Source: Pseudomonas veronii (GTDB taxonomy: Bacteria > Pseudomonadota > Gammaproteobacteria > Pseudomonadales > Pseudomonadaceae). From it: 64,000 nucleotides of DNA. Both the position numbers and the translations under genes were made by a program. Below the pieces are notes generated by a model. That model had not been told where the DNA came from and did not search any database. It worked only from the letters and a program-made list of their open reading frames with translations. Below are positions 26,093 to 34,809 of this stretch, piece after piece. Each line of letters opens with the position of its first letter. Position 1 is the first letter of the stretch. The stretch lies in assembly GCF_001439695.1 (NCBI RefSeq), contig NZ_JYLL01000026.1:26689-90688 (forward strand), given 5' to 3'.

Positions 26093-26644
26093 ATGAACGA
26101 TATTACCCGCGACATTATCCTCGACGTCACCGAGAAGCTGATCTATCGCCACGGCATCGCCGCCACTGGCATGGACTTCCTGGTGAAAACCGCCGGTGTC
26201 TCCCGAAAGAGCATCTACCGCTATTTCGCCAATAAGGACGAACTGGTGATCGCGGCCCTGCAACGTCGCGACGCGCGCTGGATGCACTGGCTGCGGGCCG
26301 AGGTGGAACGCCGTGAAGACAGCGGCGAGCGCCTGCTCGCCGTGTTCGACGCGCTCAAGGCCTGGTTCGGTTCGGCGGACTTTCGCGGCTGCGCATTCAT
26401 CAACACCAGCGGCGAAACCGGCGACCCGCAAGCCCCGGTACGCCTGCTGGCGAAGGCGCATAAACACAAACTCTTCGAGTACCTGCTCGAACTGTGTCAA
26501 GCCCATGGCACGCCCGAGCCGCAACGGCAGGCCGCGCAACTGCTGATCCTGATCGATGGCGCCATTACCGTGGCCCTGGTGACGGGCGATGCCACCGCGG
26601 CGGATACGGCGCAATCCATGGCACGAACGTTATTGGGGCTTTAA
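26093..26644 (+). CDS. TetR-family transcriptional regulator
   Basis: The 183-residue protein has an N-terminal TetR HTH (AATGMDFLVKTAGVSRKSIYRYFANKDELV) and a helical ligand domain containing FRGCAFINTSGE, typical of the TetR_C subgroup. A perfect palindrome 13 bp upstream suggests autoregulation. It is followed after 54 bp by a DUF1348 gene in the same direction, which is probably co-transcribed and co-regulated. The ligand is unknown. Confidence 0.9.
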   Translation: MNDITRDIILDVTEKLIYRHGIAATGMDFLVKTAGVSRKSIYRYFANKDELVIAALQRRDARWMHWLRAEVERREDSGERLLAVFDALKAWFGSADFRGCAFINTSGETGDPQAPVRLLAKAHKHKLFEYLLELCQAHGTPEPQRQAAQLLILIDGAITVALVTGDATAADTAQSMARTLLGL

Positions 26645-26698
26645 CCCCACAGGCATCGCAACTTTCGATCAACCCTTATTGTTTTAAGGAGCCGCCCA

Positions 26699-27178
26699 AT
26701 GTCATCCCCTGCAGAAACCCGCCCACCCCTGCCGCCGTTTACCCGCGAGTCGGCCATCGAAAAAGTCCGCCTGGCCGAAGACGGCTGGAACTCCCGCGAC
26801 CCGCATCGGGTGTCCCTGGCCTACACCCTGGACACCAAATGGCGTAACCGCGCTGAATTCGCCTACAACCGCGAACAAGCCAAAGACTTCCTCAGCCGCA
26901 AATGGGCCAAGGAGTTGGATTACCGGTTGATCAAGGAGTTGTGGGCGTTCAGCGATAACCGTATCGCGGTGCGCTATGCCTATGAGTGGCACGACGACTC
27001 GGGTAACTGGTTCCGTTCCTACGGCAACGAAAACTGGGAGTTTGACCAGCACGGCCTGATGGCCAACCGTTTTGCCTGCATCAACGACATGCCGATCAAG
27101 GACAGCGAGCGCAAGTTCCATTGGCCGCTGGGGCGGCGTCCGGACGATCATCCGGGGCTGTCGGAGTTGGGACTCTAG
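26699..27178 (+). CDS. DUF1348 / nuclear transport factor 2-like protein
   Basis: The 159-residue protein with VRLAEDGWNSRDP, YTLDTKWRNRAEF, FLSRKWAKELDYRLIKELW and RYAYEWHDDSGNW matches the conserved DUF1348 family, a branch of the NTF2-like superfamily. ATG 26699 follows a strong TTTTAAGGAG site. No catalytic role is established for the family. Pairing with a TetR regulator suggests a response to a small molecule. Confidence 0.85.
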   Translation: MSSPAETRPPLPPFTRESAIEKVRLAEDGWNSRDPHRVSLAYTLDTKWRNRAEFAYNREQAKDFLSRKWAKELDYRLIKELWAFSDNRIAVRYAYEWHDDSGNWFRSYGNENWEFDQHGLMANRFACINDMPIKDSERKFHWPLGRRPDDHPGLSELGL

Positions 27179-27183
27179 CCTGT

Positions 27184-27208
27184 AGCCGCAAGCGTGAAGC
27201 TTGCGGCT
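27184..27208. terminator. Perfect hairpin between convergent genes (REP-like or bidirectional terminator)
   Basis: AGCCGCAAGC (27184-27193) pairs perfectly with GCTTGCGGCT (27199-27208) across a five-base loop. It sits between the stop codons of the DUF1348 gene and the sugar dehydrogenase. The T run is weak. Confidence 0.6.
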
Positions 27209-27214
27209 TATTGC

Positions 27215-28372
27215 TCAATCCTGGTTCAAACCCACTCGGTACAACACCCCATCATCCTCATCGGTCAACACATACAAAAAGCCATCCGGCCCTTGCCGCA
27301 CGTCGCGAATTCGCGCATTCAAGCCGCCGAGCAAGCGTTCCTCATGGATCGCCTTGTCGCCGTCGAACTGCAGGCGAATCAGCTCCCGGCTGGCCAGGGC
27401 GCCAATGAACAGATTGTGTTGCCATGCCTGGAAGCGGTCGGCATCGTAGAATGCCATGCCGCTGATCGCTGGGGATTTCTCCCACACATGGTGCGGCGCC
27501 ACAGTACCGTCCACCACCTTGCCCTTGGCCTCGGGGATCGGTGTCAGCGAATAGTTGATGCCATGAGTCGCCATGGGCCAGCCGTAGTTCTTGCCGCGTT
27601 CGATGATGTTGATTTCATCTCCGCCACGCGGCCCGTGCTCGTTTTCCCAGAGCGTGCCGTTCCATGGGTTCAACGCCAGGCCCTGCGGATTGCGCTGGCC
27701 GTAGGACCAGATTTCGGGGCGCACGCCCGGTTGCCCGACAAAGGGGTTGTCATCCGGCACGCGGCCGTCCGGGTAGATCCGCACCACCTTGCCTTGCAGC
27801 TTGTCGAGGTCCTGGGCGGTGGGCCGGTCGTTGTTTTCACCCAGGGTGACGAACAGGTAGCCGTCGCGGTCAAAGGCCAGGCGCGAGCCGAAATGATTGC
27901 CGGTGGAGAGCTTGGGCTCCTGGCGCAGGATCACCTTGAAGTCGCGCAAACCGCTCAGGTCATCCGCCAACCGCCCGCGACCGACCGCAGTGCCGGCTGT
28001 GCCGCCCTTGCCGCCGCCTTCGGCATATGACAAGTACACCAGGCGGTCCTGCTTGAAGTCCGGCGACAGCACCACATCGAGCAAACCACCCTGGCCCTTG
28101 GCCCAGACCTCAGGCACGCCGGTCAGCGGCGCCGACAATTTGCCATCCGGGCTGACGACCCGCAGGTGGCCGGGACGCTCGGTGACGAGGTAGCCCTGTT
28201 TGTCCGGTAAAAACGCCACGGCCCACGGATGATCCAGGCCTTTGGCGATCGGCGTGGCGCTGATGCTGCCTTGTTCGCTGGGAAACTGCTGGGCTTCGGC
28301 AGCATACAGCGTTGTCAGCGGCAATAAGGCGCTTGCGCAACATGCGGCAAGCAGGGTTTTGCGTAGAGACAT
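27215..28372 (-). CDS. PQQ-dependent aldose/soluble sugar dehydrogenase family protein
   Basis: The 385-residue protein has a Sec signal (to LYAAEA) and the six-bladed propeller typical of the GSDH/sorbosone dehydrogenase family. Segments are GLDHPWAVAFLP at the N terminus, GGLLDVVLSPDF, a FGSRLAFDRDGYLFVTLGE blade, and the ENEHGPRGGDEINIIERGKNYGWP motif characteristic of YliI-type aldose dehydrogenases. It oxidises aldoses in the periplasm using PQQ. It is followed after 22 bp on the same strand side by the gene-end hairpin. No operon partner is obvious apart from the small exported protein upstream. Confidence 0.87.
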   Translation of the reverse strand: MSLRKTLLAACCASALLPLTTLYAAEAQQFPSEQGSISATPIAKGLDHPWAVAFLPDKQGYLVTERPGHLRVVSPDGKLSAPLTGVPEVWAKGQGGLLDVVLSPDFKQDRLVYLSYAEGGGKGGTAGTAVGRGRLADDLSGLRDFKVILRQEPKLSTGNHFGSRLAFDRDGYLFVTLGENNDRPTAQDLDKLQGKVVRIYPDGRVPDDNPFVGQPGVRPEIWSYGQRNPQGLALNPWNGTLWENEHGPRGGDEINIIERGKNYGWPMATHGINYSLTPIPEAKGKVVDGTVAPHHVWEKSPAISGMAFYDADRFQAWQHNLFIGALASRELIRLQFDGDKAIHEERLLGGLNARIRDVRQGPDGFLYVLTDEDDGVLYRVGLNQD

Positions 28373-28394
28373 AAGACGGGGTCCTTACCGGCGC

Positions 28395-28712
28395 TCAAGG
28401 CCGGCGATTGCCGTTGGCGTCAACCGTGGGGGCTTTGATTTCCGTCGCCGGGCGGCTGGGCGCAGCCTGGCGTTGCGGATAGCGATTGCCGATGCCGCCG
28501 TTTTCCAGGGTCGGCGTGCGCGTGGTCGGCCCGGTCTGGATGCCGCGAATCGCCGGCGCATTGGGCTGGGTGCCCTGCATACTGTTGGGATTGGCCCGGT
28601 GGATCGGGCTATTGTTGGCGTCATTGCTGCCGGGCAGGTTTTGCGCCTGGGCACTGGCGCAAAGTGCCAGGCCTAGCGCCAACGCTGCAAGATGTCGCAC
28701 ACAGGTGATCAT
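28395..28712 (-). CDS. Small exported hypothetical protein
   Basis: The 105-residue product has a signal peptide (LAALALGLALCASAQA) and a disordered, Asn/Pro/Thr-rich mature region (NLPGSNDANNSPIHRANPNS). ATG 28712 follows AAGAGG. It lies 22 bp upstream of the sugar dehydrogenase in the same direction and may be co-transcribed. I recognise no family. Confidence 0.65.
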   Translation of the reverse strand: MITCVRHLAALALGLALCASAQAQNLPGSNDANNSPIHRANPNSMQGTQPNAPAIRGIQTGPTTRTPTLENGGIGNRYPQRQAAPSRPATEIKAPTVDANGNRRP

Positions 28713-28924
28713 GACAAAGCCTCTTGGGACGAGGAGTACGTGCTTTCGATACCACGCTACGCTTTGGGTTCGCCTTTGGTAACTAAATAGTTTCTCATCA
28801 GATGTAACACGTTCTGTCCGAGCATCCGCGCACCGCAACTTCCACGCCCGCGATCGCACGGGTGCAAGGTGTGTAAAAAGCCAGCGAAAAGGCCTCTTGA
28901 GCCGACCAAGGTAGGGAGCACGAT

Positions 28925-30430
28925 ATGGCAAAGCCCCTGAGCGAATACAACCGCAAACGCGACTTCAAGATCACCGCCGAACCTTCCGGCGCCGCGTCGG
29001 GCGCGCAGCGCAATGCATCGGCGCTGACGTTCGTGATCCAGAAGCACGACGCACGCAATCTGCACTACGACTTGCGCCTTGAGCTCGATGGCGTGCTCAA
29101 GAGCTGGGCGGTGCCCAAGGGCCCCAGCCTCGACCCCAGCCAGAAACGCCTGGCGGTGCAAGTCGAAGACCACCCCTTGAGCTACGGCAGTTTCGAAGGC
29201 CGCATTCCGGCCGGCCAATACGGCGCCGGCGATGTGATCGTCTGGGACCGTGGCATTTGGCACCCCCACGACGATCCACAAACCGCCTACGCCGCCGGCA
29301 AACTGGAATTCACCCTGGCCGGCGAAAAACTCTCAGGCGATTGGGCCTTGGTACGCACCCACCTCAAAGGCAGCGGCGACAAGGAACGGTGGCTGCTGAT
29401 CAAGGAAAACGACCGGCACGCCCGCCCGGCCAGCGACTACGACATCACCGAAGCCCAGCCGCAAAGCGTGCTCAGCGGTGCCTGCGTGGGGAACGCCAGG
29501 CCCACGCCCGCGCCGCAAAAGACCGCCGCGTCGGTCACCCTCGCCGGTGTGCAGATCACCCATGCCGAACGCGTCATCGATCTCGCCAGCGGCACCCGCA
29601 AGCTGCAACTGGCGCAGTTTTACCAGAGCATCAGCGAATGGCTGCTGCCCTTCCTGCGTCACCGCCCCGTTTCCTTGCTGAGGGCGCCGGAGGGCATCGA
29701 CGGCGAGCAATTTTTCCAGAAGCACTCGGAGCACCTGGCGATTCCCCATATCAAGCAACTGGACCAGCGCCTGGACCCTGACCATGCGCGCCTGATGCAG
29801 ATCGACAGCCTCGCCGGCCTGATCGGTGCGGTGCAAATGGGTACCGTCGAACTGCACACCTGGGGTGCCACCTCGGACAAGATCGAAACCCCGGACCTGT
29901 TCGTCCTCGACCTCGACCCCGATCCGGCCCTGCCGTGGAAAGCCATGCTGGAGGCGGCGCAGTTGACCTTGTCGGTGCTCGACGAGTTGGGCCTGCAAGC
30001 CTTCGTCAAGACCAGCGGCGGCAAAGGCCTGCACCTGATGATCCCGCTGGCGCGCCGCGATGATTGGGCCACCGTGAAAGCCTTCGCCAAAGCGATCGCC
30101 CAGTTCATGACCCAACGCCTGCCGGAACGCTTCACCGCCACCTCCGGGCTGAAGAATCGACAGGGCAAGATCTTCATCGATTACCTGCGTAACGCGCGCG
30201 GTGCCAGTACGGTGGCGGCCTATTCAGTGCGCGCACGCCCCGGCCTGCCGGTGTCGGTGCCGGTCAGTCGCGAGGAGTTGAAGGGGTTGCGCGGTGCCCA
30301 GCAGTGGACGGTCGCCAACCTGCAACAGCGGTTGCAGGGTTTGAAGGGCGACCCGTGGGCCGGTTATGCCAACAGGCAAAGGCTCAGCAAACAGATGTGG
30401 GACACGTTGGGCGCGACGCCACCGCAGTGA
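28925..30430 (+). CDS. LigD-like protein: 3'-phosphoesterase + polymerase domains, no ligase domain
   Basis: This is a 501-residue two-domain protein. Residues about 10-170 form the LigD phosphoesterase domain, with metal and catalytic residues H41, H47, D49 and H83 at positions corresponding to H42/H48/D50/H84 of P. aeruginosa LigD. After a 25-residue linker, residues about 205-495 form the primase-polymerase domain, with D329/D331 (DLDPDP), KTSGGKGLHL and D419 (IFIDY). The central ATP-dependent ligase domain, about 340 residues with a KxDG motif, is absent, and full LigD is about 840 residues. It likely remodels DNA ends and adds (ribo)nucleotides in Ku-dependent repair but must rely on another ligase. 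No ku gene is nearby. Confidence 0.85.
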   Translation: MAKPLSEYNRKRDFKITAEPSGAASGAQRNASALTFVIQKHDARNLHYDLRLELDGVLKSWAVPKGPSLDPSQKRLAVQVEDHPLSYGSFEGRIPAGQYGAGDVIVWDRGIWHPHDDPQTAYAAGKLEFTLAGEKLSGDWALVRTHLKGSGDKERWLLIKENDRHARPASDYDITEAQPQSVLSGACVGNARPTPAPQKTAASVTLAGVQITHAERVIDLASGTRKLQLAQFYQSISEWLLPFLRHRPVSLLRAPEGIDGEQFFQKHSEHLAIPHIKQLDQRLDPDHARLMQIDSLAGLIGAVQMGTVELHTWGATSDKIETPDLFVLDLDPDPALPWKAMLEAAQLTLSVLDELGLQAFVKTSGGKGLHLMIPLARRDDWATVKAFAKAIAQFMTQRLPERFTATSGLKNRQGKIFIDYLRNARGASTVAAYSVRARPGLPVSVPVSREELKGLRGAQQWTVANLQQRLQGLKGDPWAGYANRQRLSKQMWDTLGATPPQ

Positions 30431-30448
30431 GTCGCGCCACGTCGAGGT

Positions 30449-31348
30449 TCAGATCAGGATGAAGATCAGCGCAAGCACCGCGAAGATCGCCCACTTTTCC
30501 AGGTAGTAGCGCGTGCGGTTACGCTTCTTGAGTTCCTTGCCGCGCAGGCGGATTTTGTACAAGCGGCTAAACGCACGGTTCAGCCCGCCGGTCTTGTCGC
30601 CCGCGTCGTTCGGCGCGCCGGCGGCGGCCATCACCGTGCGGCTGAACCAGCGGTTGAACGCGGCCGCCCAGCGGTACTTCATCGGCCGCTCGACGTCACA
30701 GAACAGAATGATGCGGTTCTTCTGGGTGGCGTTTTCTGCGTAGTGGATATAGGTCTCGTCGAACATCACCGGTTCGCCGTCGCGCCAGGAGTAGTTCTCG
30801 CCGTCCACATTGATGTAGCACCCCGGATCGTTGGGGGTATCCAGGCCCAAGTGGTAGCGATAGGAACCGGCGTAAGGGTCGCGGTGGCGCACCAGCTTGG
30901 AGCCCGGCGGCAACTCGGCGAACATCGCGGCCTTGACCGAGCCGATGCTCTGCAGCAACTCGGTGGTGCGCGGGCACAGCTTCATCGCCGAGGGGTGGCT
31001 GTCGCCATACCATTTCAGGTAGAAGCGCTTCCAACCCGACTTGAAGAACGAGTTGAAACCAACGTCGTCGTATTGGTCCGAACGCTTGATCGCGCCCGCC
31101 TGCATCAGGGTATGGGCTTCCTGGCGGATTTCTTCCCAATGCTCCTGCAGTGGGCTCAGGTCCGGGAAGTCGCTGGGTGAGAGATACGGTCGGCTGGGTA
31201 GCTTGGAGAACAGGTAGAGAAAGCAGTTGATCGGCGCCAGGAACGTAGAGTGATCGCTGAGCTGGCGTCTCAGTTTATGCCGCACCCGGCCACGCAGGTG
31301 GACATACGCAATAGAGGCAACGTAGAGGAAAACAATAATGAGTTTCAA
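30449..31348 (-). CDS. lpxO: LpxO, Fe(II)/2-oxoglutarate-dependent lipid A 2-hydroxylase
   Basis: The 299-residue protein is membrane-anchored at both ends (N-terminal IIVFLYVASIAYVHL and C-terminal WAIFAVLALIFILI). It has an aspartyl/asparaginyl beta-hydroxylase-like core with iron ligands H155-x-D157 (RHRDPYAG) and H202, plus the conserved CYINVDGENYSWRDGEPVMFDETYIH segment in family-typical order. LpxO hydroxylates the secondary myristate/laurate of lipid A at the inner membrane, altering outer-membrane properties. It is convergent with the LigD-like gene and upstream of wzz on the same strand. Confidence 0.9.
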   Translation of the reverse strand: MKLIIVFLYVASIAYVHLRGRVRHKLRRQLSDHSTFLAPINCFLYLFSKLPSRPYLSPSDFPDLSPLQEHWEEIRQEAHTLMQAGAIKRSDQYDDVGFNSFFKSGWKRFYLKWYGDSHPSAMKLCPRTTELLQSIGSVKAAMFAELPPGSKLVRHRDPYAGSYRYHLGLDTPNDPGCYINVDGENYSWRDGEPVMFDETYIHYAENATQKNRIILFCDVERPMKYRWAAAFNRWFSRTVMAAAGAPNDAGDKTGGLNRAFSRLYKIRLRGKELKKRNRTRYYLEKWAIFAVLALIFILI

Positions 31349-31572
31349 TGGATTTCGTCACAAGTCAGGAGAAAACAGGCTGCTCCTGCGGGCCCACGAC
31401 GGCCGAGGTTGGATAGCAGCACATGAAATCACAATTCACATATAGGCGGCACGACCGGCGGATAGCCCTTCGGTTCATAACCATCGCCCGATATTTAGCC
31501 ACAATTTGTAACTAAAGGTTAACTAAGAATTGTGAAAAGCTGTCCACTGATTGTAATTGGAGGGGGGCACGG

Positions 31573-31594
31573 GGGCTTGTCATGGGACAAGCCC
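31573..31594. terminator. Hairpin downstream of the wzz gene
   Basis: GGGCTTGTC (31573-31581) and GACAAGCCC (31586-31594) form a perfect nine-base stem with a four-base loop, 15 bp past the stop of the chain-length gene. A T tract is lacking on both sides, so termination strength is uncertain. Confidence 0.5.
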
Positions 31595-31608
31595 TTGCGC
31601 ATTAAACG

Positions 31609-32952
31609 TTACAGCAGCGGCTGATCATCCTTGCGCTCACGCCGGGAAAAGCGCCCGTCGTCCAAGCTCGAATAAGGCACGGTTTCGCGCCGGGTCAGCA
31701 CAAAATGGCGGACCAGTGCGACGAACAAGCCGAGGATCAACCCCGCGACCAGGCTCAAGGCGATCACCAGGGCTTTTTTCGGTTTGATCGGCGCCAGTGG
31801 CTCCTGGGCGCGGCGGTCGACGGTGACCAGCTTGAGGTTGCTCATGTCGATGTTGAGGTTACGCAAGCGCGCAACTTCAGCACGAAGCGGTTCAACATCC
31901 TGCAGGAAGATGTCTTCATTCCCACGCTTGCGCAGCACTTCAACCTCACGGTTGACCTCCAGCAGTTGCAACTCCTTGCCGATCTCGGCGACGCGAGGGT
32001 TGGTAAAGTCGTCGCTGGTCCGCTGTTGTAGCGCAACGCGCTCGGCCTCCAGGGCCTCGGTGCCGAGGAAGTAAAGCGGGATTTTCTGGTTGTTGACCTC
32101 GGTACGCATCACCTGGCTCGAACCGCCTCGTGCGGCATCCGCCATGGACGATGGCGTGGTCGGCGTTTTGATACCCATGGACTTGGCGATGGCAATGGCT
32201 TCCGACAGCTCTGCCAGGCGGTTGGTACGCTCCATTTTCATCTGCAGGCGCAGGGCACTGAGTTCATCTTGCAACTGGGCGCGCTTGAGTCGGTCATCTT
32301 CCAACAGCTTGGCGATCTTCGATTCCTTATCGGTATCGTAGTTGGCGCGCGCAGCGTCGATCTTGCCTTTGAGTTCATTCAGGCGGTTGTTGACGATCAC
32401 CTTGAGGTCCGCACCGACTTGTTCGCGCTCCGCCGCAATGGCGTAGTCGACAAAGCCGTTCAGAATCGTCACACCGTCCACATCGCTCGGGTACTGCAAC
32501 TCCAGGCGGATATAACTGCTCAACGAGTCTGACTTTTTCGGGTCTGGCAGAATCAAGTTGACCGAGTTGCGGTTGAAGTCTTCAAAACTCTGCTCCAGGC
32601 TTTGCCCAGGCTTCTGGAACGCAGTGAACAATTGCTCATGGGATCTGAAAAAGCCCAGCCTCGCCTCATAAGAGTCCAACTGCGCGCCCACCTTCGACAA
32701 CGCATCGGCCGGTGGCAACTTGTAGACTTCGGAACGGTTCAATGCATCCAGTTCATTGATCGCCGCCGGGCGCAAGACACTGCTGACCTCATATGTCCGC
32801 GGCGCCAGGAAGGCATAGCCGACGCCGAGCACGCCCGCCAGAATCGTACACCCCACTACCAGTTTTTTTTGCTGCCAAATCGAGTGGAACAGTTCAAGCA
32901 GGTCAATTTCGTCTGAAGAGCTAGAAACAGTATGCGGGGAAGTTCGATTCAA
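31609..32952 (-). CDS. Wzz/FepE-type O-antigen chain-length determinant
   Basis: The 447-residue polysaccharide co-polymerase has two transmembrane helices flanking a long periplasmic coiled coil: TM1 at about residues 30-52 (KKLVVGCTILAGVLGVGYAF) and TM2 at about 398-420. The proline-rich PIKPKKAL motif lies just before TM2. The central part (residues about 170-345) is highly charged with heptad character. It sets the modal length of O-antigen or related polysaccharide through Wzy. It stands alone here, away from a wzx/wzy cluster. The 386 bp upstream contain no other gene. Confidence 0.88.
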   Translation of the reverse strand: MNRTSPHTVSSSSDEIDLLELFHSIWQQKKLVVGCTILAGVLGVGYAFLAPRTYEVSSVLRPAAINELDALNRSEVYKLPPADALSKVGAQLDSYEARLGFFRSHEQLFTAFQKPGQSLEQSFEDFNRNSVNLILPDPKKSDSLSSYIRLELQYPSDVDGVTILNGFVDYAIAAEREQVGADLKVIVNNRLNELKGKIDAARANYDTDKESKIAKLLEDDRLKRAQLQDELSALRLQMKMERTNRLAELSEAIAIAKSMGIKTPTTPSSMADAARGGSSQVMRTEVNNQKIPLYFLGTEALEAERVALQQRTSDDFTNPRVAEIGKELQLLEVNREVEVLRKRGNEDIFLQDVEPLRAEVARLRNLNIDMSNLKLVTVDRRAQEPLAPIKPKKALVIALSLVAGLILGLFVALVRHFVLTRRETVPYSSLDDGRFSRRERKDDQPLL

Positions 32953-33338
32953 AATGAAAGCACCTTAAAAATGATACTAAACGGCCATCACCGTCAAAAA
33001 CCTGAATACCCCAGTAAAGAATCAGGGACAACGCCCTGAAGCCCACAGAGCAGGCTAACCAATCGCTATCTGACCACTCAGTCAGACGAAAAATCCCACG
33101 CTATTAAAGTTTGTTTCCCTTCATTCAAGCAATCATTGCCACTGGCGTTCATCAAGTAGGAATATTCTTGTCACAAGAGTAGTCAAAAGTTTGTTAAATA
33201 GCTGCTCTCACTCGAAAAAATCGCGATAAAAGCCTGATAACACGAAGCTTCCTACGGATAAACCTGTATATACCCGGCTTTTTCTGACCGTTCGGTCGCG
33301 CTATTCAGTGCTATGCGCCTCAACAAAAAGGAATTTGT
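32953..33338. other. AT-rich intergenic region upstream of wzz and the TIGR03067-like gene
   Basis: These 386 bp separate divergent genes. The region is AT-rich, has no open frame with a ribosome site, and contains likely promoters for both sides. I see no JUMPstart or ops element. The ribosome site AAAGGAATTT precedes the ATG at 33339. Confidence 0.5.
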
Positions 33339-33725
33339 ATGACATCCATTTCCGACTCGGACTACCAAGCCCTGCAGGGCACATGGCAGCAGATCTCGCT
33401 CGAAGACAGCGGCGTGCTCAACCCGCCCGACGCCCACAGCGCCCCCGGTGCAATCACCACCATTACCGACGATCACTTTGAAGTGCTCACCGTTGATGGC
33501 GAACGACTACTGGCCGGCCGATTCTTCCTGGACAGCACCACCCATCCCAAAAGCATCACCTGGATCGATGCCATGGGGGATGACGCGGGCAAGCTGCTGC
33601 CGGCCAGCTACCGCCTGGAAGGAGACGAGTTCGTATTCATCGCGGCGGATGAAGGCATGCCGCGACCGTGTGTATTCAGCACCGGCCCCGGGCAGACAAT
33701 GCGTACATTCGTGCGTCGATCCTGA
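33339..33725 (+). CDS. TIGR03067-like conserved hypothetical protein
   Basis: The 128-residue cytoplasmic protein begins YQALQGTWQQISLEDSGV, the opening strand pattern of the TIGR03067 lipocalin-like domain. It continues with FEVLTVDGERLLAGRFFLD, PKSITWIDAMGDDAGKLLPASYRLEGDEFVF and a terminal strand. Its role is unknown. It is a single gene with its own promoter region and an excellent terminator 95 bp downstream. Confidence 0.7.
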   Translation: MTSISDSDYQALQGTWQQISLEDSGVLNPPDAHSAPGAITTITDDHFEVLTVDGERLLAGRFFLDSTTHPKSITWIDAMGDDAGKLLPASYRLEGDEFVFIAADEGMPRPCVFSTGPGQTMRTFVRRS

Positions 33726-33818
33726 GCCCCGCGCCCATCTGAACTTGCGACGGGATTTTCACAAGGCATTCACCTTCCGGTCTATAGGGTGAAGCCTACC
33801 TACTCCAGTGAATCCCTT

Positions 33819-33847
33819 AGCCCGCCTCCCCCGGCGGGCTTTTTTTT
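33819..33847 (+). terminator. Strong rho-independent terminator
   Basis: AGCCCGCC (33819-33826) pairs with GGCGGGCT (33833-33840) across a six-base loop, followed by an eight-T run. It terminates the TIGR03067-like gene on the plus strand. Confidence 0.88.
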
Positions 33848-33861
33848 ACGCGCAAAACAGC

Positions 33862-34674
33862 TCAGGGCTGGCGCTTGGTCGCCGTCAGGGTAAAACACAG
33901 CGGCAACTGGGCCGCCTGATCCTCGTACTGGTCGTAGAGTTCTTCGCGATTTGAATGCGGATACTCTTGCAGATGAGCGATCTGCAACCGCGCCGCAATC
34001 GCTGCGCTGACCACACTGCCCAGCGTGTGTACAAACCAGTAGGACGTCGGCCCCGCGACCGCGCTCTGCCCTTCATAGACGATCGACTCTTGCAGCACAA
34101 AAGGCTCACGCTGGAAGTACGAACTGGCAGGCAGCAGCGGATTGGCTGCCAGCGGGTCGAACACTTCCAGGAACGGGTGGGTTTCGTACATCACCAGGGT
34201 GCCGCCGGGCTTCAGCGTTGTGGCGACCTGGCGCATGAACCGCGCCACATCCGGCATCCAGCCCAATACGCCGATGGTCACCAGGGCGATATCGAAGCGT
34301 GCGTGCAAACGCTCGGGCAAATGGTGGATCTCGGTTTCGATGAATTCCGGGCTGTAGGGTGAGAGCGCCGCCAGCTCCCGAGCCTGATCGAGAAAGGCAC
34401 GGGATTGGTCCACGCCGACGACCGTGCGTGCGCCCAGGCCGAATAACGACAAGCTTTCGCGACCGTTGTTGCAACACAGCTGCACCACGTCTTTGCCGGC
34501 AACACCGACATCTTGCAACAAGGCGGTGAGAGTCGGGTCCAGGCACGAAAAACCCGGTTCGGCGACCGAGGCCAGCAGCGTCCTCCAGGTATCCGTGTCT
34601 TTGTGCAACCGGGCGGATTCGTCCCAGGCGTCCTTGTTACTGGCAATCGCCTGTTGGGCTGAGGGCATGTCCAT
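33862..34674 (-). CDS. SAM-dependent methyltransferase
   Basis: The 270-residue class I methyltransferase has motif I VVQLCCNNGRESLSLFGLGA, motif II-like VVGVDQSRAFLDQAREL and motif post-I FDIALVTIGVLGWMPDVARF, with LKPGGTLVMYETHPF as motif III. ATG 34674 follows GGAGA. The substrate is unknown. The N-terminal IASNKDAWDESARLHKDTDTW recalls ubiquinone/menaquinone-type or plipastatin-type small-molecule methyltransferases but is not decisive. Confidence 0.85.
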   Translation of the reverse strand: MDMPSAQQAIASNKDAWDESARLHKDTDTWRTLLASVAEPGFSCLDPTLTALLQDVGVAGKDVVQLCCNNGRESLSLFGLGARTVVGVDQSRAFLDQARELAALSPYSPEFIETEIHHLPERLHARFDIALVTIGVLGWMPDVARFMRQVATTLKPGGTLVMYETHPFLEVFDPLAANPLLPASSYFQREPFVLQESIVYEGQSAVAGPTSYWFVHTLGSVVSAAIAARLQIAHLQEYPHSNREELYDQYEDQAAQLPLCFTLTATKRQP

Positions 34675-34809
34675 TGCGTCTCCAGAAAGTCGGTTACAGC
34701 GAGCTACGGAAAATAAGCCAATTGCCCGTCAGATGAAACCCTCGCCTGCGGCCGAACTTATCTCTCGGCCCAGGTCACCAAACCGCCGACCTCGGTCATC
34801 TTCGTACCC

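Noticed and set aside
32953..33338. JUMPstart/ops element upstream of wzz.
   Set aside because: No GGCGGTAGCG-like core was found in the region.
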